Notes: generated by a model not told the origin, from the letters alone. 15,912 nucleotides of DNA from Hyphomicrobiaceae bacterium UBA4118 (GCA_002383105.1 DFXC01000193.1:8317-24228), one strand, 5' to 3'; positions 1 through 7,764 are shown, numbered from the stretch's first letter. Made by a program: numbers and translations.

Positions 1-122
1 CAACGCATAAGGGCCGGCGGCCGTTTCGGCGCTTCAATTGGGATAGTATAACCGGCTCGTCAACCCACCGGTCGCGGCTCTTGTAATCCCGCGCCCCTCT
101 CATCCTCGCACCCGGCTGCATA

Positions 123-128
123 TATAAT
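123..128 (+). promoter_or_regulatory. Possible -10 box of the NifU-like/cupin/yidD operon
   Basis: A perfect TATAAT lies 39 bases upstream of the first start codon, in a locally AT-rich spot within GC-rich DNA. No convincing -35 hexamer is seen 16-18 bases further upstream (that stretch reads about TCATCC), so this is a candidate only. The rest of 1-167 shows no gene. On the minus strand TTGACG (about 63-58) and TATACT (about 52-47) occur but are only a few bases apart, so they do not form a normal promoter. Confidence 0.4.
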
Positions 129-167
129 GCGTGATTTCCGGCTGCAAGGCGAGCCCGGCACGACAGT

Positions 168-626
168 ATGACACTACCTGACGACATCTACAGCCAGCGC
201 ATCCTCGAGCTAGCCGCCGCCATGCCGCGCACGGCGAGGCTTGCGGCGCCAGAGGCCACGGCCACCGCCCATTCCAAGCTCTGCGGCAGCACCGTGACGG
301 TCGACCTTGCCATGGAGGGCGACGTGGTTAGCGACTATGGCCAGAGCGTGAAGGCTTGTCTCCTCGGCCAGTCGGCGGCTTCGGTGATGGGCCGCGAGGT
401 CATCGGGGCAAGTGCGGCGGAGTTGCGCGCGGTGGGCGAGGCGATGCGGAAGATGCTGAAAGAGGGCGGCCCGCCGCCGCAAGGCAAATGGGGCGACCTC
501 GCCATGCTCGAGCCCGTGCGCAGCTACAAGGCGCGCCATGCCTCGACCCTGCTCGTGTTCGACGCGGTGGAGAACGCCATCGCCCAGATCGAGGCGAAGC
601 GGATGAAGGAGAGGGCGCATGCCTAG
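168..626 (+). CDS. NifU/IscU-like iron-sulfur cluster assembly scaffold family protein (divergent)
   Basis: A 152-residue cytoplasmic protein of the NifU N-terminal/IscU fold, the family whose members assemble Fe-S clusters on three cysteines and pass them to target proteins. The IscU pattern is recognisable: Cys39 in a CGS motif, Cys64 in KACLLGQSAAS, and the EPVR...ARHAST segment matching the LPPVK...HCS region. The third cluster-ligand cysteine of IscU is alanine here (Ala125 in RHAS), and the Asp after the first cysteine is Ser41. It may therefore not hold clusters the classical way. I recall related rhizobial proteins annotated as scaffolds with a similar motif, but this was not checked. 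It starts with ATG behind a loose AAGGCGAG element. Its last 8 bases overlap the cupin gene, so the two are probably co-translated. Family membership is fairly sure; scaffold activity is not. Confidence 0.82.
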   Translation: MTLPDDIYSQRILELAAAMPRTARLAAPEATATAHSKLCGSTVTVDLAMEGDVVSDYGQSVKACLLGQSAASVMGREVIGASAAELRAVGEAMRKMLKEGGPPPQGKWGDLAMLEPVRSYKARHASTLLVFDAVENAIAQIEAKRMKERAHA

Positions 627-1083
627 TTGGCTCGACCCCAAAAGCGTGACCCCGAGGCTCGGGAGCATTTACCCGCCGCCCTTCGGCGAACCACTTGCGG
701 GCCGCGAGAAGCGTGCGCTCGGCGACGCGCTGAGCCTCACACAATTCGGCGTCAATCTCGTCACGCTAGCGCCAGGTAGCTGGTCCTCGCAGCGGCATTG
801 GCATGCCAATGAAGACGAGTTCGTCTATATGCTCGAAGGAGAGGTCACGCTCGTCACCGATCAAGGCGAGAAGATACTCGGGCCGGGCATGGCAGCGGGT
901 TTCCCGGCGGGCAGCGCCAATGGGCATCATTTGATCAATCGCAGCGACAGGCCCGCGCTTTATCTCGAAGTCGGCACGCGCGCGCAGACCGAAGAGGCGC
1001 AATACAGCGATATCGATATGATGGCACGGAAGGTGGATGGACGTTTCGTTTTCACGCGCAGGAACGGCGAGCCTTACAAATGA
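619..1083 (+). CDS. Cupin-domain protein
   Basis: A 154-residue single-domain cupin. Motif 1 is visible as HWHANEDEF (His60, His62, Glu67) followed by the glycine of MLEGE. Motif 2 is [15 protein letters not shown] with a His at 103/104. These residues form the metal site of the small beta-barrel. The family is functionally diverse (dioxygenases, isomerases, sugar-binding or regulatory proteins) and nothing here fixes a substrate. No signal peptide or membrane segment is seen, so it is likely cytoplasmic. The ATG overlaps the end of the NifU-like gene by 8 bases and has a good AAGGAGAGGG ribosome-binding site within it. The 3' end overlaps yidD by four bases (ATGA). It is the middle gene of a three-gene operon. 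Confidence 0.85.
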   Translation: MPSWLDPKSVTPRLGSIYPPPFGEPLAGREKRALGDALSLTQFGVNLVTLAPGSWSSQRHWHANEDEFVYMLEGEVTLVTDQGEKILGPGMAAGFPAGSANGHHLINRSDRPALYLEVGTRAQTEEAQYSDIDMMARKVDGRFVFTRRNGEPYK

Positions 1084-1382
1084 GTGTCGTCTCCCGCGTT
1101 GCCAAGGCGCCGCTCCTGGGCGCCATCGCGCTTTATCGCGTCACGCTCTCGCCGCTCGTCGGAGCGAATTGTCGGCATCTTCCGACATGCTCGGACTATG
1201 CGCGCGAGGCCATCGACACGAATGGGGCGTGGAAGGGCGGCTGGCTCACGCTCTCGCGCCTCTGCCGCTGCCACCCTTGGGGCAGTCACGGCTTCGATCC
1301 CGTGCCCGACCTCAGAGACGAGCACCACCACTTCGCGCCGTGGCGCTATGGCCGCTGGACCGTCACGCAAAACCCCCCGTGA
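1080..1382 (+). CDS. yidD: Membrane protein insertion efficiency factor YidD
   Basis: A 100-residue protein of the YidD (DUF37/haemolytic domain) family, a small inner-membrane-associated protein that assists YidC-dependent insertion of membrane proteins. The N-terminal stretch (residues about 5-28) is amphipathic/hydrophobic. The family core follows: [11 protein letters not shown] (Cys31, Cys37), then RLCRCHPWG (Cys62, Cys64) and GFDPVPD. The length is typical. The usual partners rpmH, rnpA and yidC are not in the window. The gene instead closes the NifU-like/cupin operon, with an ATGA overlap to the cupin gene. Its stop codon begins in the loop of a GC-rich hairpin (1374-1390). Identification is firm. 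Confidence 0.95.
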   Translation: MSVVSRVAKAPLLGAIALYRVTLSPLVGANCRHLPTCSDYAREAIDTNGAWKGGWLTLSRLCRCHPWGSHGFDPVPDLRDEHHHFAPWRYGRWTVTQNPP

Positions 1383-1390
1383 CGCGGGGG
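1374..1390 (+). other. GC-rich hairpin over the yidD stop codon
   Basis: CCCCCG (1374-1379) pairs with CGGGGG (1385-1390) around a five-base loop TGACG, giving a 6-bp all-GC stem. No T-tract follows on the plus strand. On the minus strand a TTTT follows the stem, but no minus-strand gene ends here. It may slow RNA polymerase, protect the 3' end of the upstream operon mRNA or be incidental. I do not call it a true intrinsic terminator. Confidence 0.35.
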
Positions 1391-1424
1391 CCGAAACCCG
1401 GTAAAAGCCGCGGCATCCGGTCAA

Positions 1425-1458
1425 TCTCTTACCTGCGCTGGTACGCAGGAGTGAGAGG
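1425..1458 (+). promoter_or_regulatory. thrS leader hairpin resembling a tRNA-Thr anticodon arm, overlapping the Shine-Dalgarno region
   Basis: CCTGCG (1432-1437) and CGCAGG (1444-1449) form a perfect 6-bp stem closing the loop CTGGTA (1438-1443). Read as RNA the loop is C-U-GGU-A: the U33-like base, the tRNA-Thr anticodon GGU, then a purine, as in a real anticodon loop except that it has 6 rather than 7 bases. Below an internal bulge, TCTCT (1425-1429) can pair with AGAGG (1454-1458), which is part of the thrS ribosome-binding site GAGGAG (1455-1460). In E. coli, ThrRS represses its own translation by binding a tRNA-like anticodon hairpin just upstream of the thrS start, and G35/U36 are the main anticodon identity bases. 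The same logic here is an inference. A second imperfect arm may form at 1396-1421. Confidence 0.5.
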
Positions 1459-1466
1459 AGCGACGC

Positions 1467-3410
1467 ATGATTTCCCTGACATTTCCTGATGGTTCCGCCC
1501 GTGACTTCAAACCAGGAGTCACGGGGCGCGAGGTGGCAGAGTCCATCGCTAAATCGCTCGCCAAGAAGGCGGTCGCGGTTGCGCTCGACGGCCAAGTCCG
1601 CGATCTCGCCGAGCCCATCAAGGCCGACGCTAAAATCCGCATCCTCACCCGCGAAGACCCCGAGGCGCTGGCGCTGATCCGCCACGACGCGGCGCATGTG
1701 ATGGCTGAGGCGGTGCAGGAGCTTTACCCCGGCACCCAGGTCACCATCGGGCCCGTGATCGAGAACGGCTTCTATTACGACTTCGCGCGCGATGAGCCCT
1801 TCACCCCTGACGACCTTCCCGTCATCGAGGCCAAGATGGCCGAGATCATCGCGCGGGACTCGCCCTTCACCTGCGAGGTCGTGGATCGGAAGGCGGCGAA
1901 GAAGCTGTTCGCCGACAAGGGCGAGACCTTCAAGCTCGAGCTGATCGACGCCATCCCCGCAGGGGACGAGATCAGAATCTATTCACAACGCGAATGGCTC
2001 GATCTCTGCCGCGGTCCGCACATGACCTCGACGGGGAAGGTGGGCAAGGGCTTCAAGCTCTTGAAGATCGCCGGCGCCTATTGGCGCGGGGATTCGACCA
2101 AGCCCATGCTCCAACGCATCTATGGCACGGCCTGGGCGAGCGAGGAGGACCTCAAAGCCTATCTCCACCAGCTCGAGGAGGCCGAGAAGCGCGACCACCG
2201 GCGCTTGGGGCGCGAGATGGACCTGTTCCATTTCCAGGAGGAGGCGCCGGGCGCCGTGTTCTGGCACGCCAAGGGCTGGGCGCTGTTCACCGCGCTGATC
2301 GGCTATATGCGCCGGCGCCAGCAGGCTTGGGGCTATGTCGAGGTCAATTCTCCCGACATGATGGATAAGGCGTTGTGGGTGCAGTCCGGCCATTGGGAGA
2401 AATTCGGCGACCTCATGTACGTGACCGAGACGCCCGACGAGCGCATCTACGCTTGCAAGCCCATGAACTGTCCAGGGCATGTGCAGATCTTCAAGCATGG
2501 CTTGAAAAGCTATCGCGACCTTCCCTTGCGTATCGCCGAGTTCGGTAAGGTGCATCGCTACGAGCCCTCGGGCGCGCTGCATGGGCTGTTGCGCGTGCGC
2601 CATTTCACGCAAGACGACGCCCATATCTTCACGACCGAGGACCAGATCACCGAGGAGTGTGTGAAGCTCAACGAGCAGATGCTCTCGATCTATCGCGACT
2701 TCGGGTTCGAGGATGTCCGTATCAAATTCTCGGACAGGCCAGCTAAGCGGGTAGGCTCGGACGAGGTGTGGGACAAGGCTGAAGCGGCGTTGAAGCGCGC
2801 GGTTGAGGCTGCCGGCCTCAGCTATGAGCTGAACCCGGGAGAGGGCGCCTTCTACGGGCCTAAGCTCGAATATGTGTTGCGCGACGCCATCGGGCGGGAC
2901 TGGCAATGCGGCACCATCCAGGTCGACCTCAATCTGCCGGGGCGGCTCGGCGCCTTCTTTATCGCGCCGGACGGCGAGAAGACCGTGCCGGTGATGATCC
3001 ACCGTGCCATGTTCGGGTCGCTCGAGCGCTTCACCGGCATCCTCATCGAGCATTACGCCGGGCATCTGCCGCTATGGCTCGCGCCGGTGCAGGCGGTGGT
3101 CGCCACCATCGTGTCGGACGCCGATGTCTATGCCGAGGAGGTGCTTGCGGCGCTGCAAGCGGCGGGACTGCGCGCCGAGGCCGATCTCCGCAACGAGAAG
3201 ATCAATTACAAGGTGCGCGAACATTCGCTGGCCAAGGTGCCGGTGCTGCTCGTGGTGGGCAAGCGCGAGGCCGAGGAAAAGACCGTCTCGGTGCGGCGGC
3301 TCGGGAGCCAAGCGCAGCAGGTGGTGACGCTCGATGAAGCGATCCGCATGCTGGCGGCCGAGGCCGTCCCGCCGGACCTGCGGCAGGCCGCAAAGACCAA
3401 GCCGGCTTAG
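1467..3410 (+). CDS. thrS: Threonine--tRNA ligase
   Basis: Class II aminoacyl-tRNA synthetase of 647 residues (E. coli 642) that charges tRNA-Thr in the cytoplasm. All domains are present. They are an N-terminal TGS domain (about 1-61); the editing domain with HxxxH at His73/His77 and the CRGPH motif (Cys181, His185), which removes mischarged serine; the catalytic core (about 240-540); and the HGTP anticodon-binding domain (about 541-640). The catalytic zinc ligands are visible as Cys335 (MNCPGH), His386 (DDAHIF) and His512 ([13 protein letters not shown]). Motif 2 is [20 protein letters not shown]. The ATG follows GAGGAG with 6 bases between. An 84-base leader with an anticodon-like hairpin separates it from yidD. 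It converges on the VWA gene with 4 bases between the stops. Identification is essentially certain. Confidence 0.99.
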   Translation: MISLTFPDGSARDFKPGVTGREVAESIAKSLAKKAVAVALDGQVRDLAEPIKADAKIRILTREDPEALALIRHDAAHVMAEAVQELYPGTQVTIGPVIENGFYYDFARDEPFTPDDLPVIEAKMAEIIARDSPFTCEVVDRKAAKKLFADKGETFKLELIDAIPAGDEIRIYSQREWLDLCRGPHMTSTGKVGKGFKLLKIAGAYWRGDSTKPMLQRIYGTAWASEEDLKAYLHQLEEAEKRDHRRLGREMDLFHFQEEAPGAVFWHAKGWALFTALIGYMRRRQQAWGYVEVNSPDMMDKALWVQSGHWEKFGDLMYVTETPDERIYACKPMNCPGHVQIFKHGLKSYRDLPLRIAEFGKVHRYEPSGALHGLLRVRHFTQDDAHIFTTEDQITEECVKLNEQMLSIYRDFGFEDVRIKFSDRPAKRVGSDEVWDKAEAALKRAVEAAGLSYELNPGEGAFYGPKLEYVLRDAIGRDWQCGTIQVDLNLPGRLGAFFIAPDGEKTVPVMIHRAMFGSLERFTGILIEHYAGHLPLWLAPVQAVVATIVSDADVYAEEVLAALQAAGLRAEADLRNEKINYKVREHSLAKVPVLLVVGKREAEEKTVSVRRLGSQAQQVVTLDEAIRMLAAEAVPPDLRQAAKTKPA

Positions 3411-3414
3411 CCAG

Positions 3415-5586
3415 TTATCGTGTCGAGGGGCGGAACAGCGCGCCGGGGTTGATCAGGGGCGCGTTAGGGTCGGCAGGCGTCGTTGCCGAGAAGCCGTCGA
3501 AGGCCGCGCCGGTCTCGGCGGACGGCGTTCCATCACCCGCAATAGTGCCGCCAGAGGATGGCGGCGGAGGCGCCGGCGGATCAGTGAGCGCCTTGAGCGC
3601 CTCGGCTGTGGTGGGGCCGTCGTCGACCACCACCTCGATTTGCTTCGGCTCGCCCTGCTCGATGCTGAACTTGCGCGTATAGCTTAAGCCATTGTGGTCG
3701 GCGACCACGGCGTAGCTGCCGGCGGCGAGGATATGGGTCGGCAGCGCGCCGGCATTCTCCTTCACCACGTCGCCGGCGGAGGTGAGGATGGTCCACTTGG
3801 TATCGGCGAGGGCCTCGCCCCCCAACGTCTGCACCAGCTTGAAGGTGGTCTTGGCTCCCGTCTGCTTGACGGTCGCCTCGGTGATCTTGCCGGGCTCGAC
3901 CGTCACGTCGGCCCGAACGGTCGCGTTCGCATCGCCGTAGAGGCTGGCGATGTGATAGGCGCCGGCATTCAGTCTGATGATCACGCCAGGCTTGGCGTTG
4001 CCGAGGATAGTGTGGCGATTGCCGAACTGATCCTCCTCGTCGGACTGGATGTCGAAGCGGACGCTTCCCTCGGGCAGGGGCTCGCCATTGCCGAGCACGG
4101 CGGCAAGCTTCAACCCGCCGGTGTTGAGGACGAAGGTCTCCTCCAGCGAGCGGCCGCTTTCCACTTTGATCTTCTTGGTGAGGTTGGAGAGGCCGTAGGC
4201 GGCGTTGACCAGGTAGTCGCCGGGAAGCAGCGCTGCCGTGGGCATGGCCTCGTGGTGGGTGCTGAGGAGCTTGCGGTTGCCGTCAGGAGAGGCCTTGTCG
4301 GCATAGACGCGCCAGGTCAGCCCTGACTGCAATTTGGGTCCGGCCTCGGTGATCAGAGCCTTGAACGTGACGGGGACGGGGAGCTGAATCTGTGGGGCCG
4401 CGGATTTCGGGAAGGCGCCCGGTTGGGCGAGCGTCACGCCCTCGCCCGCGGGAGGTGCTGTTTGAGCTGGGCCGGGTCGAGCGAGCAATACGGTCTGACC
4501 CGGAGGCGGCGCCGTGAGCGGGGGCGGCGCGATTGCCACCGATTGGACGACCCGCACAGGAGGTGCACCAGTCGTAGGAGGTGGGGCAGTTGAGGTCTGA
4601 CCGGCGGGAGGTGCCGCGCCTTGGAGAAGGGCTACGCCTGGAAGGGGTGCCACACCTGGAGGAGGCTCTGCCGATTTCAGCACGGCCGTCTCGCCGGTAG
4701 GTTGCTCGGACGGCGCGGGCGAAGGTCCTGATTTCTGCATTGCCGATTGATGGCGCTCGACGGCCTCGCCGCTTGCGGGTGCAGTTGCTTGCGGGGCCAA
4801 AGGCTGTGGCGGGGGGTCGGCGATGCCGTTCTCGGCGCCTTCGGCCGCCGCTTCCGGCGCGGCTGCGTCGTCGCCGCCACCAGCCGCGGCAGCTTGCGGC
4901 GACGGCGCCGCCGGCGTTGCGACAGCGTCGAGAACCGTGGCGAGCCCTTGCTTGAGCTCGTTCGCATTGGAGGCAGCGACGAAGGTCCCGCCGGTCATGC
5001 CGGCAATGCAGCTCAAGGGCTTCAGCCCGTCGGCCTTGGCGTCGAAGCCGATCACGTAAATGCGCAAGCCTCGCGACTTCTGCTTCAGCGCGGCTGCCGT
5101 GGCGCAGATGTCGGCGTCGCAGGTGTCGCCGCCGTCGGCGATGAGGACGATGTCGAGCTTGGCGCCATTCGCCTCAGCGCCCTTGGCGGCGTCGCTCAAA
5201 GCGGCCGCGATAGGGGCTTGGCCTTTCGGCTTGATCGTGCCGAGGAGCTTCTCTTGCGTCTCTGCCGTGAGCTCTCCCGGCTTCGCCAGGATCTCGCTGT
5301 CGGCGCAGTTCGATGCCTTGCGATGGCCGAAGGCCACGAGCCCAAAGGACAGGCGATCCCCGTAAGCGCCCACAGCTTGACCAAGCGCTGCGCGCACGGC
5401 GTCGATCTTGCTCGCGCTTCCGAGCTTGGCGCCCATGCTGCTCGAGCCATCGAGCACGAGGATGGTGGCAGGAAGGCTAGGCTCGGCGGCGGGCGGAGCT
5501 GCGTCTTTGGCCGCGGCGGTCCCCGCACCAACAAGAGCAGCGGCCAAGAGCATGAGCTTTGGCCCCGCGCAGCGTTTCCCCCGCAT
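3415..5586 (-). CDS. Exported VWA-domain protein with Pro-rich linker and three Ig-like repeats
   Basis: A 723-residue protein of unknown role. Residues 1-26 (MRGKR, a hydrophobic run, then AGTAAA) look like a signal peptide, so it is probably periplasmic or envelope-bound. A von Willebrand A domain spans about 39-222. It has the MIDAS DxSxS motif (Asp46, Ser48, Ser50) and IADGGD (Asp151), but the usual Thr in the middle MIDAS loop is replaced in KGQAPIAAAL. Cys94, Cys156, Cys161 and Cys193 could form disulfides. Residues about 223-402 are a low-complexity Pro/Ala linker. About 403-655 holds three beta-rich repeats with the shared pattern (L/A)xxGxYxVxAxxG...VExG (Tyr at 458, 544, 625), resembling carboxypeptidase-regulatory/PEGA modules. 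A second Pro-rich stretch follows at 669-720. I chose the ATG at 5586 because it puts the signal peptide at the N-terminus and has GGAG 8 bases upstream; the frame is open to 5652. Confidence 0.8.
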   Translation of the reverse strand: MRGKRCAGPKLMLLAAALVGAGTAAAKDAAPPAAEPSLPATILVLDGSSSMGAKLGSASKIDAVRAALGQAVGAYGDRLSFGLVAFGHRKASNCADSEILAKPGELTAETQEKLLGTIKPKGQAPIAAALSDAAKGAEANGAKLDIVLIADGGDTCDADICATAAALKQKSRGLRIYVIGFDAKADGLKPLSCIAGMTGGTFVAASNANELKQGLATVLDAVATPAAPSPQAAAAGGGDDAAAPEAAAEGAENGIADPPPQPLAPQATAPASGEAVERHQSAMQKSGPSPAPSEQPTGETAVLKSAEPPPGVAPLPGVALLQGAAPPAGQTSTAPPPTTGAPPVRVVQSVAIAPPPLTAPPPGQTVLLARPGPAQTAPPAGEGVTLAQPGAFPKSAAPQIQLPVPVTFKALITEAGPKLQSGLTWRVYADKASPDGNRKLLSTHHEAMPTAALLPGDYLVNAAYGLSNLTKKIKVESGRSLEETFVLNTGGLKLAAVLGNGEPLPEGSVRFDIQSDEEDQFGNRHTILGNAKPGVIIRLNAGAYHIASLYGDANATVRADVTVEPGKITEATVKQTGAKTTFKLVQTLGGEALADTKWTILTSAGDVVKENAGALPTHILAAGSYAVVADHNGLSYTRKFSIEQGEPKQIEVVVDDGPTTAEALKALTDPPAPPPPSSGGTIAGDGTPSAETGAAFDGFSATTPADPNAPLINPGALFRPSTR

Positions 5587-5617
5587 AGCGTTCGCTCCGA
5601 TCAGCCGGCCGCCAGGT

Positions 5618-5623
5618 GTTATA
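5618..5623 (-). promoter_or_regulatory. Possible -10 box for the VWA gene
   Basis: Read on the minus strand, TATAAC lies 31 bases upstream of the VWA start codon inside the 178-base divergent region 5587-5764. A TTGCGC lies upstream, but only 14 bases away, which is short for a standard promoter. On the plus strand the same region offers only a weak pair for the nitroreductase (TTGTTC at 5707 and TAGGCA at 5730, 17-base spacer). Nothing else is seen in the region. Confidence 0.25.
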
Positions 5624-5764
5624 CCCGCTTCCGCGATGCGCAACGGAGCCAAAGTCGGTCGCGATTGAGGCCGATTTGGGGTGCCTCAGAAGGCCGGAAT
5701 CCGCCATTGTTCGACGCAAGTTTTCGCGATAGGCAACGCGACCTTAGCTGCACAGCGTGAGCTC

Positions 5765-6337
5765 ATGTCTAACCCCACCATCGACCTCCTTCTTACCCGC
5801 CGCTCGGTCTCGGCCAATAGCCTTGGCGAACCTGGCCCAAACGAGGCCGAGCTCGAGCTGATCCTAAGGGCTGCCTCGCGCGTTCCCGATCACAAGAAGC
5901 TCGTGCCCTGGCGCTTCCTTTTGTTTCAAGGCGAGGCGAGGGCGAGGTTCGGCAAAGTGCTCGCCGAGGTGTGCCGCGCCGAGGAGAGCGACCCGGGCCA
6001 GTTCCGGCTGGAGAACGAGGCGAACCGGTTCATGCGGGCGCCTCTCGTCATCGCCGTGGTCTCGCGCGTGGTGAAGAACCCGGCAGCGCCGGAATGGGAG
6101 CAGATCCTCTCGGCGGGCGCCGCATGCCAGAACCTCCTCATTGCCGCCACGGCGCTCGGGTTCGGGGTGCAATGGATCACCGAATGGTGCGGCTACAGCA
6201 AGGGCGTGCGCCAAGCCCTGTCGCTTGCCGATAACGAGCGGGTCGCCGGTTTCGTCTATATTGGCACGGCGAAGGAGAAGCCCGAGGAGCGCGAGCGGCC
6301 GGCCCTTGCCGATATCGTCACGGCCTGGAGCCCATAG
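5765..6337 (+). CDS. YdjA-like nitroreductase family protein
   Basis: A 190-residue FMN-dependent NAD(P)H oxidoreductase of the compact YdjA-type nitroreductase branch. The family hallmarks are RRSVSANSL near residues 12-20 (Arg12/Arg13/Ser14 contact FMN phosphate), ILRAASRVPDHKKLVPWRF (33-51), APEWEQILSAGAACQNLLIAA in the middle, and GFVYIGTAKEKP near the C-terminus. These soluble homodimers reduce nitroaromatics or quinones in vitro; the physiological substrate is usually unknown. The ATG at 5765 matches the usual family N-terminus. A GTG at 5681 in the same frame would add 28 residues unlike the family. The ribosome-binding site is weak (GTGAG). A flavin reductase follows after 40 bases on the same strand, so the two flavoprotein genes may be co-transcribed. 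Confidence 0.9.
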   Translation: MSNPTIDLLLTRRSVSANSLGEPGPNEAELELILRAASRVPDHKKLVPWRFLLFQGEARARFGKVLAEVCRAEESDPGQFRLENEANRFMRAPLVIAVVSRVVKNPAAPEWEQILSAGAACQNLLIAATALGFGVQWITEWCGYSKGVRQALSLADNERVAGFVYIGTAKEKPEERERPALADIVTAWSP

Positions 6338-6377
6338 GCGCGCGCCCTCCGGACGAAGTGGGGCGGGGAGAGTTGCC

Positions 6378-6965
6378 ATGTTCTACGATGCAGTCGCCAA
6401 CACCCACGGCCTCGCCCTTGACCCGTTCAAGGCGCTGATCGCGCCAAGGCCGATCGGCTGGATCTCGACGCTCGGCAAGAACGGAGTGGTCAATCTCGCG
6501 CCCTACAGCTTCTTCAACGCGGTGTCGGAAGATCCGCATTTTGTGATGTTCGCTTCCGGCGGCCGCAAAGACAGCCGGCGCAATGCCGAGGAGACGGGCG
6601 AGTTCGTCTGCTCGCTCGCCACCTACGCGCTGCGCGAGGCGATGAGCCGGACCTCGGCGCCGGTCGGCCCGGAGGTCGACGAGATGCGGCTTGCGGGGCT
6701 CACGCCGGCACCCTCGCGGCTCGTGGCGCCGCCGCGCGTGAAGGAGTCGCCGGTCGCCTTCGAATGCCGCTATTGGCGGACCATCGAGCTTCCGGGCAAG
6801 AACGGCGCCCCCGGCACCCACGCCATTGTGCTCGGCCAGGTGGTGGGCGTGCACATCGCCGACGAGGCGATCGTCGACGGCAGGGTCGACGTGACCAAGC
6901 TCAAGCCCATCGCCCGGCTCGGCTATCGCGATTATGCGGTGATCGACGAGGTCTTCTCGCTCTGA
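6378..6965 (+). CDS. Flavin reductase family (DIM6/NTAB-like) FMN-binding protein
   Basis: A 195-residue split-barrel flavoprotein of the flavin reductase-like family. Typical parts are DPFKALIAPRPIGWISTL at the N-terminus, NLAPYSFFNAVSEDPHFVMFAS (the FMN-contacting segment), and GQVVGVHIADEAIVDGRVD followed by a C-terminal LGYRDYAVIDEVFSL. Members reduce free flavin for partner monooxygenases or act as FMN-binding oxidoreductases; no partner monooxygenase is in the window, so the role is open. The frame is open far upstream, but the ATG at 6378 gives the family N-terminus, follows GGGGAGAG, and lies just outside the nitroreductase gene. It converges on nadK across a 28-base gap filled by a perfect hairpin. 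Confidence 0.88.
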   Translation: MFYDAVANTHGLALDPFKALIAPRPIGWISTLGKNGVVNLAPYSFFNAVSEDPHFVMFASGGRKDSRRNAEETGEFVCSLATYALREAMSRTSAPVGPEVDEMRLAGLTPAPSRLVAPPRVKESPVAFECRYWRTIELPGKNGAPGTHAIVLGQVVGVHIADEAIVDGRVDVTKLKPIARLGYRDYAVIDEVFSL

Positions 6966-6966
6966 T

Positions 6967-6985
6967 TCGGGGCGAGGCGCCCCGA
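6967..6985. terminator. Hairpin between convergent genes, possible bidirectional terminator
   Basis: TCGGGGCG (6967-6974) and CGCCCCGA (6978-6985) form a perfect 8-bp stem with a 3-base loop. It starts two bases after the flavin reductase stop and ends nine bases before the nadK stop. It can form in either transcript. Neither side has a T-tract, so it would be an atypical intrinsic terminator or an mRNA 3'-end stabiliser. The position argues for a role at transcript ends. Confidence 0.5.
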
Positions 6986-6993
6986 GCCGCGTC

Positions 6994-7764
6994 TCAGTAG
7001 CCGAACTGCTCCGCCAGGATGCGCTCGGCAAGGGTATGGCCGGGATCGAACATCATGAAGATGTCGATGCCGCTTTCTTCCATCACCTCGACCTTGACCA
7101 CGTCGCGGAACTCGGTGTTGTCGGCCACCGCGCTCACAGGCCGCTTGTCGGGCTCGAGCGCCTCGATGGTGACCTCGGCGTCATTGGGAAGGAGCGCGCC
7201 ACGCCAGCGCCGCGGGCGGAAGGGGCTGATCGGGGTAAGCACCAGCAGCGGCGCGTTGATGGGCAGGATCGGCCCATGGGCGGAGAGATTGTAGGCGGTG
7301 CTGCCGGCCGGCGTCGAAACGAGCAAGCCATCGCAGATGAGCTCATCGAGCCGGACCTTGCCATCAACGGCGATCCTGAGCTTGGCGGCCTGATAGACCT
7401 GCCGAAACAGCGAGGCCTCGTTTATGGCGAGCGCCTCGTGCTTGGCGCCGTGCTTGTCGTGCGCCGTCATGCGCAGCGGGTGGATAATGGTGATCTCGGC
7501 GCTCTTAAGCCGCTCCTTGAGATTGTCCTCGCTGTAGTCGTTGAGCAGGAAGCCGACCGATCCGCGGTTCATGCCGTAGATCGGGATGCGGCTGTTGAGA
7601 TGGCGGTGCATGGTCTGCAGCATCAGCCCGTCGCCGCCTAAGGCAACAATGGCGTCGGCCTGGCCTGCCGCCACGTTGCCGTAGCGCGCGGCGAGCTTTT
7701 GCAACGCCTCCATAGCCTCCTTGGTCTCGCTGGCAACGAAGGCGATTTTGTCGAAGCCGGGCAT
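6994..7764 (-). CDS. nadK: NAD kinase
   Basis: A 256-residue cytoplasmic enzyme that phosphorylates NAD+ to NADP+ using ATP or polyphosphate. Family motifs are clear: GGDG at 43-46 (the catalytic/diphosphate motif in [12 protein letters not shown]), [11 protein letters not shown] (66-76), NEASLF (115-120), and the conserved [16 protein letters not shown] (151-166) that binds the nucleotide. The length matches the short alphaproteobacterial form. The ATG at 7764 starts the usual N-terminus (FDKIAFVAS), although only weak ribosome-binding complementarity is visible. It is transcribed divergently from cutA-glpK across a 105-base spacer and converges on the flavin reductase gene. Identification is firm. 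Confidence 0.97.
   Translation of the reverse strand: MPGFDKIAFVASETKEAMEALQKLAARYGNVAAGQADAIVALGGDGLMLQTMHRHLNSRIPIYGMNRGSVGFLLNDYSEDNLKERLKSAEITIIHPLRMTAHDKHGAKHEALAINEASLFRQVYQAAKLRIAVDGKVRLDELICDGLLVSTPAGSTAYNLSAHGPILPINAPLLVLTPISPFRPRRWRGALLPNDAEVTIEALEPDKRPVSAVADNTEFRDVVKVEVMEESGIDIFMMFDPGHTLAERILAEQFGY

Noticed and set aside
1983..3065. A 360-codon open frame on the minus strand, antisense to thrS
   Set aside because: Third-position G/C bias of thrS makes the opposite strand stop-poor. The translation shows no recognisable domain, and thrS is certain.
4380..4740. Repetitive-looking GGAGGTG/CCCGG-rich DNA, considered as a tandem repeat or mobile fragment
   Set aside because: It encodes the Pro/Ala-rich linker of the VWA protein. 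The units are irregular and the frame is intact, so it is ordinary low-complexity coding sequence.
4747..5760. A 337-codon plus-strand frame opposite the VWA gene
   Set aside because: It is Arg/Gly-rich, has no recognisable fold, and lies opposite a well-supported exported protein with a signal peptide and VWA motifs.
5681..5764. An upstream GTG start for the nitroreductase
   Set aside because: It adds 28 residues unlike the family N-terminus; the ATG at 5765 begins the expected helix before the RRS motif.
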